Positions 10,830 through 23,681 of a stretch of 64,000 bases of DNA are shown here, one piece after another (the first letter of the stretch is position 1; each line of letters starts with the position of its first letter). The notes under the pieces are model-generated. The model ran no database searches, was not told where the DNA came from, and worked only from the letters and a program-made list of their open reading frames with translations. Made by a program: the position numbers and the translations under genes. This DNA comes from Sequoia sempervirens (taxonomy: Eukaryota > Streptophyta > Pinopsida > Cupressales > Cupressaceae): assembly GCA_007258455.2 (NCBI GenBank), contig VDFB02047230.1, positions 152,281,307-152,345,306 of the forward strand, read 5' to 3'.

Positions 10830-11357
10830 ATGGTTCATTTTGTTCCTCCTTTAAGGGAAGAAAATAAACCTATGGTTGATAAACCTACTCCTACACAATC
10901 ACAACTTGAAAATATAATAAAAACAAACCAAAATACTAGAGAGCATATGTGTAGACATCGTTTTATTGCTCATTTATTACAAGCAAAAGAAGAAAATAAC
11001 AACATAGAAAATAAAAATATAAACTTACCTCAAGAAATGCATGAGGATCCTCCACCTTCGCCGAGACAACAAAATATGAAACCTTGACCACAACAATAAA
11101 AAACACCTTCTATAGATATTATCATTAGACCTTCTATTGTGATTAACATGGATGATGATAATAAAACTACTAAAACTGATGAGGAAGTGCATAAAGAGTT
11201 AAATTTATTGTTTTCCTCTTCCATGAGCTTAAATAAAAATCATGATGATCCTCCTACAAATCATGCTTCACCACATGTTGAACTTGGTAATTTTCATAGT
11301 TTGGAATTTGACATTGTCCCTTTGGCTAGTTGTCCACCTTGTACATATGATGAATAA
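10830..11357 (+). pseudogene. Interrupted Asn/Pro/Asp-rich ORF, unknown
   Basis: An ATG at 10,830 opens MVHFVPPLREENKPMV and runs 85 codons to a TGA. After a second stop the same frame continues (INMDDDNKTTKTDEE) to 11,357. The product is hydrophilic, rich in Asn, Asp and Pro, with no domain I recognise. It starts immediately after the element F LTR region and has the opposite orientation to F. Gag-like material in the same orientation follows at 14.4-16.2 kb, so it may be the 5' part of another retroelement. Both in-frame stops argue against function. Confidence 0.35.
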
Positions 11358-12871
11358 GATTGGGATGCAAATGACCTACTATAAGTTGATTCACATTTTC
11401 CTTACTAGTCTTTTCTTTGTTTTCTTTTCATGTTCTTTGTGTGATTGCATGTGCATAATATGATCTCTTGTATCATTCCTTTTGATGTGTCTTCATGTTC
11501 ATTCCTCTATTTTTACCTACATTCTTCTATATGTTGTAAACCTTTATCTTTTTTTTTAATCTAGTGTTTTCCTTTTGGGGATGAAACAATGCATTGAGAC
11601 ATTTAGGTCTCTTCAATGTTGACCCAAAATACTTTTCTTTTTTCTTACTCTCTATGTGTCATTCTTCCCATTCCATGAGTTATTTGGGTATTGATGATGT
11701 TTCTGAGCTCTATAACATGATTGTAGCAAATACATATGCTAACCCTAAATTTGTGGATTGCTTATGTGATTTTGAGATTTCATTTTGGGGGCAACCCATT
11801 TTTTTCATTACATAGATTCATTTGGAAACAGATGATTAACATAGGTCTTTCCAAGTAAGCTCTCATGTCTTATTTATTGTTAGTATTGATCATTTTCTAC
11901 TCTAAAGTAATTGCTCATAGCATAAGTGTTTAGCAATTTATATAAAGTGGGTGCATACATTGGTATTATCATTTTGAATTTTTTTGACTATATCTTATGT
12001 TTTATAGTGTGGTCTTCTTACTTCTTGTGATGTTTCTTCTTCTTTTTGGTGTCATTGGGTCTGATTTCCTCCAAGAGTATGATCTTTCTTGGCATACGAT
12101 ATTCTTCGTAGTGGTGATGCTATGCATTGCATTCTGTAAGTTGTGAATCTTTTATCCTCATCTTGTCCTCTCTTAGAGACATTAGGCATGATGTTCCCTA
12201 AGGAGAGACCTTACATGAACTAAGAAAAACCCATTTTAACATATCTTATCCTATTTTCATATTTCTTCATAATTGTTTAGCATAATGCAACTTGCTAACC
12301 TTATGAAGCTCAGCATTCATATTTTTGTGGCACCTTATCAAAGTTATCAGAGGTATAGCTTTGGTATGGTTAGTAAGATGAGAGCCTATAGACCTAGCAT
12401 TACTTTCTCATTGTATGGTGAGAGCCTATAGACCTATCATACTTTATCACTTAGTAACTTTTGGGGGCTCACCTAGTGGACAACATATTTCACTAGCCCA
12501 TGTGAGTGTGGATTTTTTTTGCATAGTGGACAAAGAATTCCACTTGTAAACATTTTTTTGAAAAATAGCTAAGGCTTGATCCACCCCTTAAATTCCTTTT
12601 CTTTTTATTTCTTTCTATTAAGTCTTTGAAATTGTATGATTAAGTATCTTTTCATTGTTGCATACATAAATATGTTTAGCATAGGCATGTATCTCCTTGT
12701 GCCTTTCTTGGTTTTTCCATTAGATCTTAGATCTTGGGGGCTTGATCATCCTCCTTGATCTTTGTCATCTTACCTTTCCAATGATTGTACAATTAGACCT
12801 CTCTTGATTGTCTACTTTAGTGTGAGTTTGATGTAGGTTCATCCTCTCACTAAAGTGGGGACTAAATGCAA
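11358..12871. other. AT-rich stretch with short direct repeats
   Basis: I see no supported gene. A pair of short direct repeats (GAGAGCCTATAGACCTA) lies at about 12,383 and 12,420. The segment around 12,040-12,130 (with CTTTCTTGGCATACGAT) resembles 16,610-16,720 (TTTTCTTGGCATATGAT), which suggests a shared repeat. Short open frames here, such as 11,594-11,815, lack any other support. Confidence 0.4.
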
Positions 12872-14358
12872 TGTAGAAAAATGTATCCCTTTACATTTTC
12901 ACACTTGTTTGGGCCTTCCTAATTAAATTGGACTTAATAATGCCTTAATTTAGTGTTGAAAAATGTAGCCCTATACATTTTCACACTTTGTTTTGGACCT
13001 CTTAAATAAATTGGTCTTAATTAGGCCTTAATAAGCCCTTTTATTCATATACAATCCTAATAAATTACATTTCAGAAGGGGAAACCTGACAATAATTAAT
13101 GCCAATAATAACACTTTCACTTGAGAAATGTGTGTTCTAGGAATAGGGATTTGGTACACTCCCTAGATCTTTGTACCTAAAATTAAAATGTATTTTTTAT
13201 AGTATTTTGAGGTTCCCAAATCCATATTTCAATTTTGGCTTGTAATATTTGAATTTTGAGAAATTAAGGATACATACCTATAAATACAAGGTTATTTCAC
13301 TAAGTTTCACCTATATTTTCAAGGATATTTTCAAGAGAAATTTCACAAGAGAAAAGTTGATGATCAAGAGCAGATATATCAAAGATTTGTTGCACCATTC
13401 AAGATCCAATCATCATTTCAAAGTCTTCTTGCATCATGCATGTTTTTGAAGCTAACATTGTGATGTAGGTTTCAAGATCAAATTCAATTATTCAAAGCAT
13501 TACTCAAGTCATCTAGATCCACATCCATTGAAGCTAATTCATGTAAGTTGTATACCTTCCAAGATATCCATTATCAAGGTTTATTCAATGGTTTTTTTAG
13601 TGGTAGTTTAGGTTTGTTCACTCTCCATTCCCTCTTTCATGAATTATTTCAACTCAAAGTTTGATTACCAAAATAGGGTTTGACCAAGGCAAACCCCCAT
13701 TCACCAAAAACAAAAAAAAATCCCTCTTGTATGTGCATTGTAGATTTAGGTTGAAGAAGGATTGAAGACCTTTTGAAGTGCAAGATTGGAAATGTTGTCA
13801 AAGTTGCAAAGGTTGTCAAAGTTGTCGTCAAATCATGAAATCTAACCTATAGATCTGATTTCTAAAATTTTTGACACTGAAACTTGGTCAAATCAGAAGC
13901 TACAAATCAACATTAGAGGCTTCTGAAAGATTTCTAAAAATCCTGACAAAACACTCATTCACCCATGGATGAATGAGTCCCAATTAGCCTTCAGAAACTA
14001 ACTTTTGGTGATTGGTAAACACCTTTTTTTCCCTTCTCAAATCTACAATTAGTTTTTTGGTTCTACTAATATTGAGTTTAATAATATTATTTCAAGTTTG
14101 AATTGGAATTTTGGAGTTAATTTTCTATTTTTAGTTTTTCTCCCAAAAGTGTTGTTTAAACCTGACCCCCATCCTCCAAGCATAAGGAAATTTGAAGATT
14201 CTCACATTGAGTTGATTCACCTAAGGGTTGTTAGTCAATTCATTGTGGGGATCTCATTTCCTAATGAAATAGGGGAAATTATGTGTACATCTATATCAAA
14301 TTATTGAACCCCCCTTTTCGTAAACACCTATTTTTAATTGTTTCAAGTGCAAGCATCA
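12872..14358 (+). repeat. LTR-like unit, plus strand; inverted copy of U2
   Basis: It starts TGTAGAAAAATGTATCCC after a purine-rich segment and contains TATAAATA at 13,279-13,286. The sequence from about 12,874 to 14,221 is the reverse complement of 26,108-27,474, with moderate divergence and small indels. It probably ends near GCATCA at 14,358, followed by a TGGTCATAATGGC segment that could be a weak primer site. A downstream palindrome (ACTCATTCA and TGAATGAGT) lies at 13,953-13,978. The promoter-proximal palindrome of U2 is missing here. Confidence 0.6.
13279..13286 (+). promoter_or_regulatory. TATA box of the plus-strand LTR-like unit
   Basis: TATAAATA lies at the position equivalent to the TATA box of inverted copy U2 (27,042-27,035). 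Confidence 0.5.
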
Positions 14359-14359
14359 T

Positions 14360-15016
14360 ATGGTCATAATGGCTCAATGTTTTGGTAAGATGTTGACCTC
14401 TTTAAAATCCTTGGTTAATGTCTCAAGCTGTGTTTTTAGAAATGACCCTAATTCAAATGATGATATTCATGATCCTTCATCTCCCAACACATGCCTTATT
14501 AATGAAGATATCTTGGGACAATACAAGGTGAGCATGAATGGATTCATGCATAATTCTCTGTGTAACCTCAAGAACAATACGATCTTTTATCCTTTAATGG
14601 AATGGCCTAATAACCACTAAGCACCACCTAACATACCACCACTAGAATTTTTTTCCACGTTACATAAGAAAAGTGACTTGCAATTCATATGTCAACCAAT
14701 GCACATGGAAATACCTATCAATATTAAGGAAATCATATCACCCAATCTCTCATCATATGAGAAAAAAGTTACAAACACACCTATTATCTTGGAGAAAAAC
14801 TATGGACAAGGCCTTAATATCCTCACAAAACAAGGATGTGACATAAATAATGAACATGAAATCCATTCTCTTTTAGAGAAAGTACCATCTAAAAACACAA
14901 AAGGAATAGGTTACCAAGGTCCTCTACCTTTACATCAAACATTTGTTTCACAAACCAAGAAATACAAAGTCCACAATCCTATTAAAAAAAGGTGTGTTAG
15001 GGTGATCCCACAATAG
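14360..15016 (+). pseudogene. Gag-region ORF with G-patch-like segment, interrupted by a TIR element
   Basis: The frame starts MVIMAQCFGKMLTSLKS at 14,360. One stop at 14,618-14,620 separates it from a second open part (14,678-15,016) that includes LEKNYGQGLNILTKQG and GIGYQGPLPL. The Gly pattern is reminiscent of a G-patch, a motif also seen at the end of the element A protease frame. The ORF ends where the left terminal inverted repeat of the element at 15,000 begins. A zinc-knuckle-like motif appears just past the right terminus (about 16,080-16,170), so the two pieces may belong to one retroelement frame split by the insertion. Function cannot be assigned beyond probable retroelement origin. 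Confidence 0.4.
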
Positions 15017-15968
15017 TGGTTTACAATTTTGGCCAAACCGACACTAAAATAACTTTTTGTAACTAAATATTCACTTTTGGGTACCTATAGCAGCTAAACT
15101 ATGAGGAATTTGAAGATGATGCAAACTAGAGTTTCATGAATTTTTGTCTATAGATTCTAAATATATTTTTTTCAAATTTTTGGAATCAAATTGCACTTCT
15201 TTCCATCTCCCTTGAAAATTTTTTTTCAGAAAACAACATTTTTAAAAAGTGACACTCACCGTATAACACAAAATTTTTTTCCATGAAGGATAAAATTCTA
15301 ATTCTTTCAATTTAGATTTGTAACTCTGATATCTAGTGCTTCCACATGGTTAGATAGTTTTTTATTGGATATTTTTCTTTAATCAAGTTTCAAAGTCAAA
15401 CCAATTATAATTCAAACATAATCAGATAATGTAACTTTTTTGTATGTATCAAAATTCAATTTTTTTCTCTTTGTTGGATCAAGGACTTCAATATCTGGTG
15501 CACTCATATTTTTCAATTTTTTTTTGATAATCTGCTATTTTTCCATATGTGAAGAACAAAGATCTTGATTTTCGTAAAAACCTACATTCACAAGAAATAA
15601 AAAATAAATATAATAATAAAATTAAATTTATTTAAAATTATACTTATTGGGAAGCTTATAATAAGGACTACATAGTTACAAAAAATAAATTTTAAATGAG
15701 TTCATTTGATCCCCCAAAAGGTAAATCAAAAGTGGTTTTTTATCAGCATTTTGATAGGTGTAAAGGAGACTCTTATAGGTATGGTTTAAAACTAGCGGGT
15801 TCTATCCAAGGGGGTTTGATCTAAGGTAGTTTGATCAAACCCTCTTCAATTGGAATGCTTTAAATGGAACTTTTTAAGGCTTAAATCATTATATTTTCTA
15901 AAAATATGTGATTTTAGCAAAAATCGAGATCCTCCCAAAAATTGTAAACCAGCTTTGTGGGATCACTG
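15000..15968. mobile_element. Non-autonomous TIR DNA transposon, about 0.97 kb
   Basis: The left end GTGATCCCACAATAGTGG (from 15,002), continuing TTTACAATTTTGG, is matched in inverse at 15,935-15,966 (CCAAAAATTGTAAACC, then TTTGTGGGATCAC). That gives an imperfect terminal inverted repeat of about 31 bp. The interior is AT-rich with no coding frame. Neither end shows a clear target duplication, so the superfamily is uncertain; the right terminus (CAGTGATCCC in inverse) recalls hAT-type ends. Confidence 0.7.
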
Positions 15969-15969
15969 C

Positions 15970-16220
15970 TACCTACTTTCCATCCTTTATCAGAGACTAA
16001 GTGTATCTAGCAACACTTAAACTGGAAGACTGAGTGGAGACTAAGTGTAATCTACCACCCATGTGCAAAAAAAAAGATAATAAAAAAAAGAGTAAAGTTA
16101 CATCCTACTGTGCATATCATAAAATATTTGGACATACTACTGATGAATGTGGTGCTTTAAAGAATAAATTGAAATAATTTTATCCTTACAGGGATCACAT
16201 TGAACAAATGATAGACTAAC
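15970..16220 (+). pseudogene. Remnant of gag C-terminal zinc-knuckle region
   Basis: Around 16,080-16,170 the plus strand reads SYCAYHKIFGHTTDECGALK, close to the C--H-----GHTT--C--LK zinc-binding motif of Tat-like gypsy Gag; element A carries the related EFHKIKGHTTNSCMRL near 39,880. Only this motif is clear. The surroundings are full of stops, and a run of A and AG repeats lies just before it. It follows the TIR element directly. Confidence 0.45.
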
Positions 16221-16639
16221 ATTCATGTTATTTTCTCCTTGCCATTTGGTAGTTGTAGTATCATAAAATACTCACTACCATGCATAGATGCATGAACTTG
16301 GCTTTATGAAATCATATTTCATCTTGCAAGGAGCAACACATAATCATCCATATTGGCTCATCTTTATCCCTACAACTGGGGGGTAAGGGGTTATGTAGCC
16401 TTATGTTAGGTGCATTCCTTCTAGCAAGGGATCCCTTTGTATCTCCTTAAAACATTAGTGTAGCAAGTACACTAACATTTTAAGTGGGGCATATAGTCCC
16501 TTGATTATTATTTTCATATGAAGTGGTCCCTTTTTAGTGATGATAGTACACATCTCTTAGAAAGTACAACCTCATCAGTGAAGTCCTTCTTAATCTATGT
16601 TGTGTCTCCTTTGTGGTGATATTGGGCTTGATGTTCTCT

Positions 16640-17010
16640 ATGTGTGTGAATTTTCTTGGCATATGATGGAATCTAGGGTGCCTATTTCTAGCATTTTCTT
16701 CTCCAAGTTAACATAACAGGTGCATAGTGTCCTCCTCAGTCCTTTTCTGTAGTTTGTTTCTATCTCTAATTTCTTAGATTTGTTGTATTTGCATCATTAG
16801 GTCAATTAAATCATTTCATTTCATCCTTATATCACTTTAAAAATTGGTCAAGGGTAGGTTGACTCACCTTTTAGGCTGTAATTCAATCATATACCTTGTT
16901 CAAATCCAATCAAACCCATCACATATCCCTTCCATACATTTCAATGAAATTAGGGGAAAGGTGTCCAAACCCTAAAGTGAAATATCTAGGGTTTCCCTTT
17001 CCCTACATTT
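16640..17010 (+). repeat. Segment with inverted copy at 28,200-28,620
   Basis: The run with GCATAGTGTCCT, TGCATCATTAGGTCAATT and AAGGTGTCCAAACCCTAAAG matches the reverse complement of 28,200-28,620 with moderate divergence. In the 28 kb copy it lies downstream of the U1 promoter. The order of this segment and the LTR-like unit differs between the two places, so this is not one simple large palindrome. Confidence 0.65.
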
Positions 17011-20000
17011 CACTTATGTAGTAAAGCTTTAGAAATTGTATAACAGATTCCCTTATCACTTATCATTTATTAGGATTTAGGAGATAGTCTTGTATTTTTG
17101 TTTCCTTCCATGTCTTAGACTAGCTACATGGAGAAAGCATCATTTACTCTCCTATAATGATTCATTGATTGTTTCATCTCCAACTGAGGATAATGATCAT
17201 AAGCCAATACTCTTCTTATGCTTGTACTTAATATTCAACATTCTCTAGCCCATTAAATGTACCTCTAGTAGCTAATGCATAAAATAGATAGGAAACCATG
17301 TAAAAAGTCTTTTGTCTCTAAAGGGAAACAATCTAATTTTATAAATTTTCAATGATAAATATAGGCCAATGCAACATATACTTTCCTAATTGGATTGTCT
17401 CAATATATATATACATCCACTCCTCAAAATTATAAGAATGTGGTAGCCCAATAAATATTCCTAGAAAAGTTACCATATCCCCAATCTCTTCAATGAAGTC
17501 ACTCTTGTAGAGTGTGTTTTAAAACTTTGATAATGATTTGTATGGGTTCTTCATCCATTTTATGGTGATCATCCTACTTTCATCTTCATCAAAATATCCT
17601 CTATAATTGGTTATTCTATGATTTTCACTCGATTATAGAAATGAATATAAAATATTATCACCTTTCTTAGTTACCATTATGATTCCCAACCCAAAATCAA
17701 GTGAAAACTTGAAAATATAAGATCTACAAAGAAAAGAAAAAGAAAATAAAATAGTGAAAATTTTAAGATTCTCAATTAATTGGGTGATTTGAATAATCTC
17801 TACTAGGGTTGTGGAAACCTACTTAGAAATAGATCTATGTTCATGGGAATCAAAGGTATATCTATCAAGGCTATGGACACATGGCTAGAAATAAAGCAAT
17901 TCCCAAGTCACACCAACTAGGTCTTTATAAAAGATATATGCTAATAATGCCTATTACTGGGAGATAGATATAATCAAATCATTTAGACTAGCCTTAAGGA
18001 TCACACCATTTTACCTAATCCATGACTTTGAAGGAATGAACTCTTTGCACACACTATGAGATTAATGTATTATTTAAAGAAGTAAATTTGGTTTATACCT
18101 TGATCAATAATGACTTTTGTATAGAATAGTGAATACTTTATTCTCTTTGGGTCTAGGTTCCTAAGAAGTTTCAAGATGAAGAAATGCTAGAATAATTTCC
18201 TTTTTCTATTTGCTATTTTTTTTCCCTTGCACTCACACCTCATCTTGTGTCCTAAAAAAATGGGGACCCTCATTTTTTGTGTTTTTCCTCTTTTGTCCCT
18301 CTTTTATTTCCCTTTCTTCCTTTGTTCTCTTCACCCTTGGTTTTTCTTCTCGCTTTCTTCCCTTTTCCTTTTTTTTCCTTGTCGGGGTTTTGGGGTTTCT
18401 TGTGATAGCATGTCATCCTTGCTAGGTTTGATCTTTGACACCTTTCCACTTTGTCCTCTTTTGGTCATAGTTTCAGTCATCAAGGTTCTCTTCCTAGGTA
18501 TGCCTTCTGCAACATGCTCGACTCTCAATTCTTAATGGCGATGATGTCTTATTGCCTCATTTTTTTCCATTTGACAAAGAATTTAATTTCCTTTCTTGGA
18601 ATTTATTCAAAATTAATTTCTCAATTTAAGTGGTTTTAAAGGAGATGAATGACATGATTTTAATTGTCATTAGAGCATTGCTAAGTTTGAGTTCTTTGTG
18701 TACTCTATGACTCCCTCGAAGGCTTCACTACAATAAAAAACATTTTCCTTGGAATTATTGGTGTTTAATCTAGTATGGGTGTTTTCTCCTTGGTTCGTGT
18801 TTGGTGTGCTTAGGAGTGTTTATATGTTTCTTCCTAAATTGTTCATGCTCCTACTCTCATGTCTCTCCTACATGGCATTTCTAGGTAGGCTTGAGATACT
18901 CTTCTAATTTTAGATTCTATTTCCAATTTTTCCATTTTGGTCTCCTAGTGTTGTTTAGTGTTTATTTAGCTCAGTCATCATTTTTCTTCTTTTTGTTGTT
19001 GTTGTTTTCTTTTCCATTTTTTCTTTGTTTCTTTTTTGTTGTCTCCCATTTTTTTTTCTTTTCTTTGGTTGTTCATTGTGGTTTCTTTTTTTGACCTATC
19101 AAATCTTGTTTCACCCTATAACATCATTTGATGGTCTCAATGACATTATATTTTACCTCATCAACTCTCAAATTGCTTTTCTAGTCCTTATTTTTGGAAG
19201 TGGGCTAGAAATTTTCCAAACTCTGACTTATCTCAAGAGTCCTTTTGAGTTATGACTAAGATTTTGGGTTAGGGATTGGATCTACCATTTAAAAGTTAGC
19301 CTAAAAATTATTCAAAAGAGCCCAAGCATTATGCCTAACTCCTAAAACTTGAAAATTTACATGAAATTTGATTGAAGGATTTTAGACATCAAGTATCAAG
19401 TATATCACTTAACATTTATGCAAGGAATATAGAAGAGGTTAAGTCTGATTGCTGATTTCTGAAGCTAAAGATCTATTATTTTGATTTAAACTTATTTTGG
19501 TGTCAGACTTCTAGAGTAGACCTTATATAGTATTAGAAGCACTTTTTAATAAATAACATAGTTTTTTAATTCCTAGTCCCCAAAAAGGGGGTTCCCTAAA
19601 CAAATATCTTGTATTTCACAAATTAGGTGTTAGGATTACACTTTATCATTTATCATAATAGTTTTTAAAGCATAAGTTGTCTTCTCAATCTTTGATACTT
19701 GACAAAAATCCTTTTATTTAGTTATCAACTATCGAGTATCATCTATAGATTGTTTACCTTAATGATTTCGGTTTAACAAGAATAAGAAACAAGTAATATA
19801 CCCAATCTTTGATGCTTGAAAAATAAAGATAGTTTAGCATACATTTTTTAAATATCGATGTTGGGGAAAGTTTGGTTAGAACTCTTAAATTTTTTCATAA
19901 GTGATAGATGGTATTTTTAAGACCCAATCCTTGACAAATTGGAATTTTGGTTAAGTATGGATTTGAGAGTCTTTCTTTGCAATAGAGCATAATATGTCCA

Positions 20001-20340
20001 ATCTTGGAGGGCCAACTAAGGTGATTATTTAGCTTTCAATTTATTTCTTTGATGTTTTGATGCATGAAGTTTGAATGTGAAGGTAAAATGCAAGGAGAGG
20101 GTGCCAAGATGAAGTATCAATACAAAGGATATTACCCTTAGTCCAAGATGTTCTCTCCATACCTGGAAACTGGAGATACAAATTTGGGGCATATGTGGAA
20201 ATGGATGATTTCCATAGAATAATTAACAAAAAAGAAGAAATTTCAATCATAGTCACCTCCTTGGATAAGTAAGGATTGGTGGAGGCAATTGCATTCCTAG
20301 TTTCAATACAATCTCTTGAACTAGTATTGGCATGTGATCA
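17011..20340. other. Low-information stretch, partly pyrimidine-rich
   Basis: I see no supported gene. 18,200-18,400 and 18,900-19,110 are strongly pyrimidine-rich on the plus strand and give Phe/Leu/Ser-rich open frames with no other sign of coding. On the minus strand 18,528-18,331 gives a Lys/Arg-rich frame (GKKRKREESEKK) that could be a remnant of the basic region of the unknown ORF family, but this is weak. Confidence 0.35.
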
Positions 20341-20368
20341 ATGCTATAATCACAAATAGAGGAAGATA

Positions 20369-22080
20369 TTGGGGCCATTTAGAGACGTAGTATTGGACAT
20401 CAACCCATATATGATTGAAAGGGTGTTAAATATCCTTGCATCCCAAAAGTATGAAACAATTGGCATGAAGAAGGCATTGAATTATTTTAAAAAGAACATT
20501 GTAAGCTGCCTTAACTTTATTAACAATCAAATTCAACTTAATCCTAAGAAGTTGACACTTAAGATGGATAAATCACAATGTAAGAATGAATTTTGGGATG
20601 ATTCCAAATAACAAATTACACTCCTTAGTAGGGTCCATGAGTACCCACATGCTAGATAATTCCATAGAGTGGTATTAGACAAAAAGATAGATTGGTCCAC
20701 TATAACCAGCAACATGCTTCATGCATAACTAAAGGACATGTGCTAAATAGAAACAAATTATACATGAATTCCTACTTGGTGTATTAGTTGGCTTATCAAG
20801 AAACCATCACTGGGCTTACAAAGATATGATAACTTTATCTAGGAGAGACAAGGATATATGAACATTACCCATAGTTGGAGTTGAATGTGAGCCATAGAAA
20901 CTATGACATAGTAAATGATGGATTCCTCTATGCCATTATTAGAGGATTGGAGAGTGATTTTTCCAAAAGGATTTTATTGGAAGAAATTTTGGAACTCAAT
21001 ATTTGGGGGGAATTAGTACATCCAAATAAAAACCTTCTCATGCATCAAGGTGGTAGGGTTCCACAAAGCTCCCCTCAAGCTACCAAGATATCCCAATCAT
21101 AGGATAATTCTATTAGAGTTATGTATTTAAGTCACTGAGATCCACAAGATGATTGTTGGAAAGAATAAAATAGGATATTCTTTCCCCACTTAGATGGGTA
21201 AGTATTCTTGTGCAAATATGCATAATATAAAGATTGTAGAGATATAACTAGCCATATATAAAATGGACATGTATAATGACCCCAAGGCTAAGTTTCATCC
21301 CATTATAAAATTCAATAAGGTAATCAGTTCATTTTCCAAACATGATCCTACTTTAGAAGATCATTGGTCTAACTTCAAGAAAGAATATGAAGTAGGAATG
21401 AAAGACTACTATAGATTGATAGTAGAAATAATTAGGACCTACAATGTGGCTAAGATTCCAAATGACTTGAGAGATAATGGGAAAGTCCTAGATCCTATTT
21501 ATAGTGGCCAAGGAATTTATAATAAACCAATCTACAATGTAGATTGTTCAATCATAGAAGACACCAAAATTGAAGAGAAGAAAGAGTTATAGCTTATTTG
21601 AAAATATGGTTGGTATCCCATTTCCCCATTATGGAGTTACCGCAACCTAAACATCAGCTCCAAAAACCAAAGAGGGTCGAGGTTGCATCTATTATTACAA
21701 TTGAGAAAGAAGTACCAACATCTTCAGTAGTGTGATTTGAAGGGAAAGAGGGGAGAAGAAAGAATAATTATGGAAAAAATTAGCAAAGAGAATGAGGAAG
21801 AGATTACTCTATAGAGAAATAAGAGAGTTGAAAGATCCTTTCAAGCAATATCTTCCTCCATACTACCCATCATTAATTCTAGTTTAACAACTCCATATTC
21901 TTCTTCTTGCCTACATGAGTTTCCCTTCCATCTCTTTCACATAAGCCTCCTCTGTTGCCTCAAGGTACTTCCCCTCTGAAATATCTCCTCCTCTAATATC
22001 TCCTCCTCATATCCCCACTTCTCCAATTCCTCCTTCTCCATCACCCCTATTGGCCTCATCTAATGGTTCAATAACTAAGC
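20369..22080 (+). pseudogene. Partial copy of the unknown long ORF family
   Basis: Three open pieces match the minus-strand ORF in insertion B, in order. GPFRDVVLDINPYMIERVLN (20,370) matches GPQGRVVVNLNPISIAQTF. NYDIVNDGFLYAIIRGLESD (20,900) matches DYRRANDAFTMHITRMLQEA. LEDHWSNFKKEYEV, with IRTYNVAKIPNDL, NGKV and NKPIYNVD (21,350-21,540), matches LEDYWDN, EFEV, RLYNVKVVPD, DGKL and DRPIGDVD. The conserved order shows a real protein family; its function is unknown. Stops and indels separate the pieces. The Ser/Pro-rich stretch at 21,850-22,060 is the last part that may belong here. An assembly gap and the LTR-like array follow. Confidence 0.6.
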
Positions 22081-22582
22081 CCTTAAAGTTGTAACTTAGA
22101 GATTAGATACCTGCACTAAGTAGTTATCTTGCTCATTCATTGTCAACTCAAGGATGTGAACTTGAAATGGGTCAGCACTGTTTGTGCACTAGGACTCAAC
22201 TGTATTCATCCTTATCCTATAACTAGAAAGAAAACAATATTGAAAGTAAAATGCTTGAAAGGAATAAGCATAATTATTGAACATGAATCAACAACTAAAA
22301 TAAACTAGAATGAATGGAAAAAACAAAAATCTCAGCAAATAGAAAAAAAGTTACTCCATCTGCCTTAGCTGCAGGAACAGACACAAAATAGAGTTCCAAT
22401 GGTTGCAAGAATAGACAACTACTAAGACCGTGACTAATTACTAAATAGAAAAGTAACTACTAATCTGAATGGATGGAATTATCACCAAGTGGGCCCCCTT
22501 GAATGAGTCTTCCCTAAGCTAACTCAAATGCAACAACTCAAAGTATTATTTTATTCATTGAAAACATTGGTACATCATAATA

Positions 22583-22682
22583 NNNNNNNNNNNNNNNNNN
22601 NNNNNNNNNNNNNNNNNNNNNNNNNNNNNNNNNNNNNNNNNNNNNNNNNNNNNNNNNNNNNNNNNNNNNNNNNNNNNNNNNN
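22583..22682. other. Assembly gap, 100 N
   Basis: This is an unbroken run of exactly 100 N, a common placeholder length. The true distance across it is unknown, and the flanks may not be adjacent in the genome. Confidence 0.98.
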
Positions 22683-22689
22683 AGATGCA

Positions 22690-23460
22690 ACTATAGTATG
22701 AAAATGCAATTTTTTTATGATTTTCAGTGCAAAAATGATGCAAAAATGCAAGCTATTTGATCTTTTCACTAATGCAATTTTGAAAACCCTAGGATGCAAT
22801 TTAATCAATGCAATATTTAATGCAATGTAAATGAAACTTAGGATGTACTTGAAGTCAGAAATGAATATGTTCAAAAGTCGGGTTCACCAAAATGTGGACA
22901 ATGATTTTGGATTGCCCAACTGCTTTAGCTCCTTCTAGGGTTTTTCACCTAAAAGGAGAAAGGACTGGGGTCCAAAATGCAAATGTCTACACTCAAAGTT
23001 AATGTAAATGAGATGTAATATGTCCAATTAAGATGTACTAATGCACTAATCTGAAAAGAAAATGATTTAATAATACAAAACCTAAGAAATGCAAAGTGTT
23101 GGAAAACACAATGTGATATGCAGAAATGCCTAAAAATGCAAGTAAATGATGAAATAATGGAAAATAATTAGAGAGTGGAATATATATTTTTGGAACCCAC
23201 TTTCTTTCTAACACTTTTAGGGTTTTGCACCTAAAAGGAGAAAGAGGGGTCAAAAATGCTTATGTTCACATTCAAAGTTAATGCAATATGGATGGAATAT
23301 GGATGCAATATTCCTAGATGCAATATTTGAATGCAAGAAAATAATAGGATTAACTAATTAATGAATGGAAATTAAAGGAAAACAACTTATTTGAAAACAC
23401 ATTGTGTTATGCAGAAATGAACTAGAAATGCATACAAACTAAACAGAACTGAACCAAACT
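22690..23460. repeat. Short-period ATGCAA-rich repeats with a 290 bp tandem duplication
   Basis: The phrase CACCTAAAAGGAGAAAG, with AAGTTAATG shortly after, occurs near 22,947 and again near 23,230. That marks a diverged tandem duplication of about 290 bp. ATGCAA and AATGCAAT recur many times. Similar sequence lies at 27,700-28,230 (GGTTCACCAAAATG), so this is probably the segment downstream of the LTR-like units on the minus strand. Confidence 0.55.
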
Positions 23461-23659
23461 GAAAGTGTGCACCTGGAATGTGGATGAAGATTAGAAATGG
23501 ATTCTGGAACACTGGTGATGCTATCTTTTAGGTTTGGTGGGACTCATTTGCCATTCTAGGTGAATCAGTCCTAGTTCTACAAAACTGAGTTGAGACCTAT
23601 TTTTGACAAAAGTGTATCAAAAAATGTAGAAAACACAAAAATGACCTTGGATTGGGACT

Positions 23660-23681
23660 CATTCACCACCCATGGTGAATG
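23660..23681 (-). promoter_or_regulatory. U4 downstream palindrome
   Basis: Arms CATTCACC and GGTGAATG surround ACCCAT. It lies about 533 bp downstream of the U4 TATA box and matches the upstream palindrome of the same unit except for one changed base in each arm. Confidence 0.55.

Noticed and set aside
18210..19255. Phe/Leu/Ser-rich plus-strand frames that resemble hydrophobic secreted proteins
   Set aside because: They come from pyrimidine-rich low-complexity DNA; no promoter, no domain, and overlapping frames are equally open.
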